A DNA stretch of 64,000 nucleotides, from NCBI RefSeq assembly GCF_001425055.1, contig NZ_LMDK01000001.1, positions 695,845 to 759,844 of the forward strand, written 5' to 3'. Source of the stretch: Pelomonas sp. Root1237 (GTDB taxonomy: Bacteria > Pseudomonadota > Gammaproteobacteria > Burkholderiales > Burkholderiaceae_C). Of the stretch, positions 62,896 through 64,000 are shown one piece after another (within the stretch, counting starts at the first letter, position 1; every line of letters starts with the position of its first letter). The notes beneath the pieces were generated by a model. The model saw nothing but the letters and a program-made list of their open reading frames with translations. It had not been told where the DNA came from and searched no databases. The position numbers were made by a program, and so were the translations under genes.

Positions 62896-64000
62896 TCAAG
62901 TGCATCCGGCACTCATCGGGTTGTTCGGGTGCGTGGTCCAGTTCGCATAGCTGCCGTCGATGACGCGACCCGTGCGCGCATCCGTCTCGCCGGGCTGCAG
63001 CGCGCGCATCGAGATGGTGCCAGGGACCGGGCAGATCGACACGCAGAGATTGCAACCGACGCATTCCGCGTCGTTGACCTCGAAATGGCGCTGGCCATTC
63101 TTGGTGGCAAAGATGGCCTGGTGCGACGTGTCCTCGCAGACGACATGACAGCGGCCGCACTTGATGCAGCTGTCCTGATCGATGACGGCCTTCTCGACGT
63201 AGTTCAGGTTGAGCTGGTTCCAGTTCTTCACCGTGGGCACCGCGCGGCCCTGGAAGTCGGCAATGCTCTTGTAGCCCTTCTCGTCCATGAAGGTGTTCAG
63301 GCCCGAGCACATGTCCTGCACGATCTTGAAGCCATAGACCATGGCGGCCGTGCAGACCTGCACCGTGCCGCAGCCCATGGCGATGAATTCGGCCGCGTCG
63401 CGCCAGGTGGTGATGCCGCCGATGCCGCTGATTGGCAGGCCGGCGGTTGCCGCGTCGCGGGCGATTTCGGCCACCATGTTCAGGGCAATCGGCTTCACAG
63501 CCTGGCCGCAGTAGCCGCCGTGCGAGCCCAGGCCGTCGGTGACCGGGCTCATCGTCATGCGGTCCAGGTCCACGCCCATGACCGAATTGATGGTGTTGAT
63601 GAGGCTGACCGCATCGGCGCCGCCGTTCTTGGCCGCGCGGGCCGGGAAGCGCACGTCGGTGATGTTGGGCGTCAGCTTGACGATGACGGGCATCTTCGTG
63701 TGCTTCTTGCACCACTCGGTGACCTGCTGGATGTACTCCGGCACCTGGCCGACGGCCGAGCCCATGCCACGCTCGCTCATGCCGTGGGGGCAGCCGAAGT
63801 TCAGCTCCACGCCGTCGGCGCCGGTGTCGGCCACGCGCTCCAGGATGGCCTTCCAGCTCGCCTCGTTGACCGGCACCATCAGCGAGACGATCATGGCCCG
63901 GTCCGGGAAGTCGCGCTTCACGCGCTTGATCTCGTCCAGATTGATCTGCAGCGGCCGGTCGGAGATCAGCTCGATGTTGTTGAAGCCGATGACGCGCCGG
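62896..64000 (-). CDS. preA: NAD-dependent dihydropyrimidine dehydrogenase subunit PreA (5' end outside window)
   Basis: At least 368 codons of a longer gene that continues beyond the right edge (frame open through GFNNIELISDRPLQINLDE). It is the FMN-binding catalytic subunit that reduces uracil/thymine to the dihydro forms. Catalytic and flavin segments: LNFGCPHGMSERGMGSA and LTPNITD, GIGGITTWRDAAEF; two 4Fe-4S clusters near the C-terminus: CIKCGRCHVVCED and CVGCNLCVSICPVPG. Its partner preT (FAD/NADH subunit) is expected just upstream, outside the window. First gene seen of the minus-strand pyrimidine operon. Confidence 0.95.
   Translation of the reverse strand, partial: RRVIGFNNIELISDRPLQINLDEIKRVKRDFPDRAMIVSLMVPVNEASWKAILERVADTGADGVELNFGCPHGMSERGMGSAVGQVPEYIQQVTEWCKKHTKMPVIVKLTPNITDVRFPARAAKNGGADAVSLINTINSVMGVDLDRMTMSPVTDGLGSHGGYCGQAVKPIALNMVAEIARDAATAGLPISGIGGITTWRDAAEFIAMGCGTVQVCTAAMVYGFKIVQDMCSGLNTFMDEKGYKSIADFQGRAVPTVKNWNQLNLNYVEKAVIDQDSCIKCGRCHVVCEDTSHQAIFATKNGQRHFEVNDAECVGCNLCVSICPVPGTISMRALQPGETDARTGRVIDGSYANWTTHPNNPMSAGCT

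Overview
This 64 kb window is a GC-rich, densely coded bacterial chromosome segment. Gene content points to a Burkholderiales betaproteobacterium, possibly the Rubrivivax/Roseateles/Pelomonas group; this assignment is inference, not tested. The pointers are a PEP-CTERM protein, a stand-alone MetH N-terminal half, Tat-exported lipoproteins, a reductive pyrimidine operon and a chromosomal integron-type cassette array. No tRNA, rRNA, CRISPR array, phage or complete insertion sequence was recognised.

Layout. 1-13.4 kb: end of a drug-efflux MFS gene, prolyl oligopeptidase, arfB, alr, lplT, an SGNH hydrolase, glutathione peroxidase, a tryptophan-halogenase-like flavoprotein lacking the catalytic lysine, a Crp/Fnr regulator, a DUF2332 protein, a phosphoesterase and an aromatic aminotransferase. 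13.4-23.6 kb: a periplasmic binding-like protein, then dadA, a serine hydrolase and ldcA with overlapping reading frames; a TonB-dependent receptor with its own terminator; an ornithine-cyclodeaminase-like gene; and dacB (PBP4). 23.6-36.1 kb: a PEP-CTERM protein, a broken LD-carboxypeptidase copy, an unknown exported protein next to an IS701-type remnant, a glycosyltransferase, an intact Tat-exported LD-carboxypeptidase, a haem-peroxidase lipoprotein, a membrane C13 (legumain-type) peptidase and a WYL regulator.

36.2-38.6 kb is the most distinctive region. It is a run of five small, lower-GC genes, each followed by an attC-like recombination site. This is a gene-cassette array with no integrase in view (a CALIN). 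All five cassette products are of unknown function.

38.6-54.8 kb: a GNAT acetyltransferase; an operon of dipeptide-binding protein, LysR and D-Ala-D-Ala dipeptidase (VanX); a 1083-residue Tat lipoprotein; a haloacetate/fluoroacetate-dehalogenase-type hydrolase followed by a scar of a lost dehydrogenase gene; metH (N-terminal half only); an ECF sigma/anti-sigma cluster; a methionine aminotransferase; MerR with its operator; and a vapBC toxin-antitoxin pair.

54.9-64 kb, minus strand: a reductive pyrimidine-catabolism operon in transcription order preA, mmsA, NCS1 transporter, dihydropyrimidinase, VOC protein, beta-ureidopropionase. An extra gene has been inserted at its distal end and is flanked by a 132-bp duplication of the ureidopropionase 3' end.

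Two themes recur. First, many genes handle D-alanine or murein peptides: alr, dadA, ldcA, a second LD-carboxypeptidase, dacB, vanX and a dipeptide-binding protein. Second, there are visible scars of rearrangement: the cassette array, gene fragments, duplications and a two-copy, roughly 220-bp structured repeat whose hairpin stems differ but remain paired.
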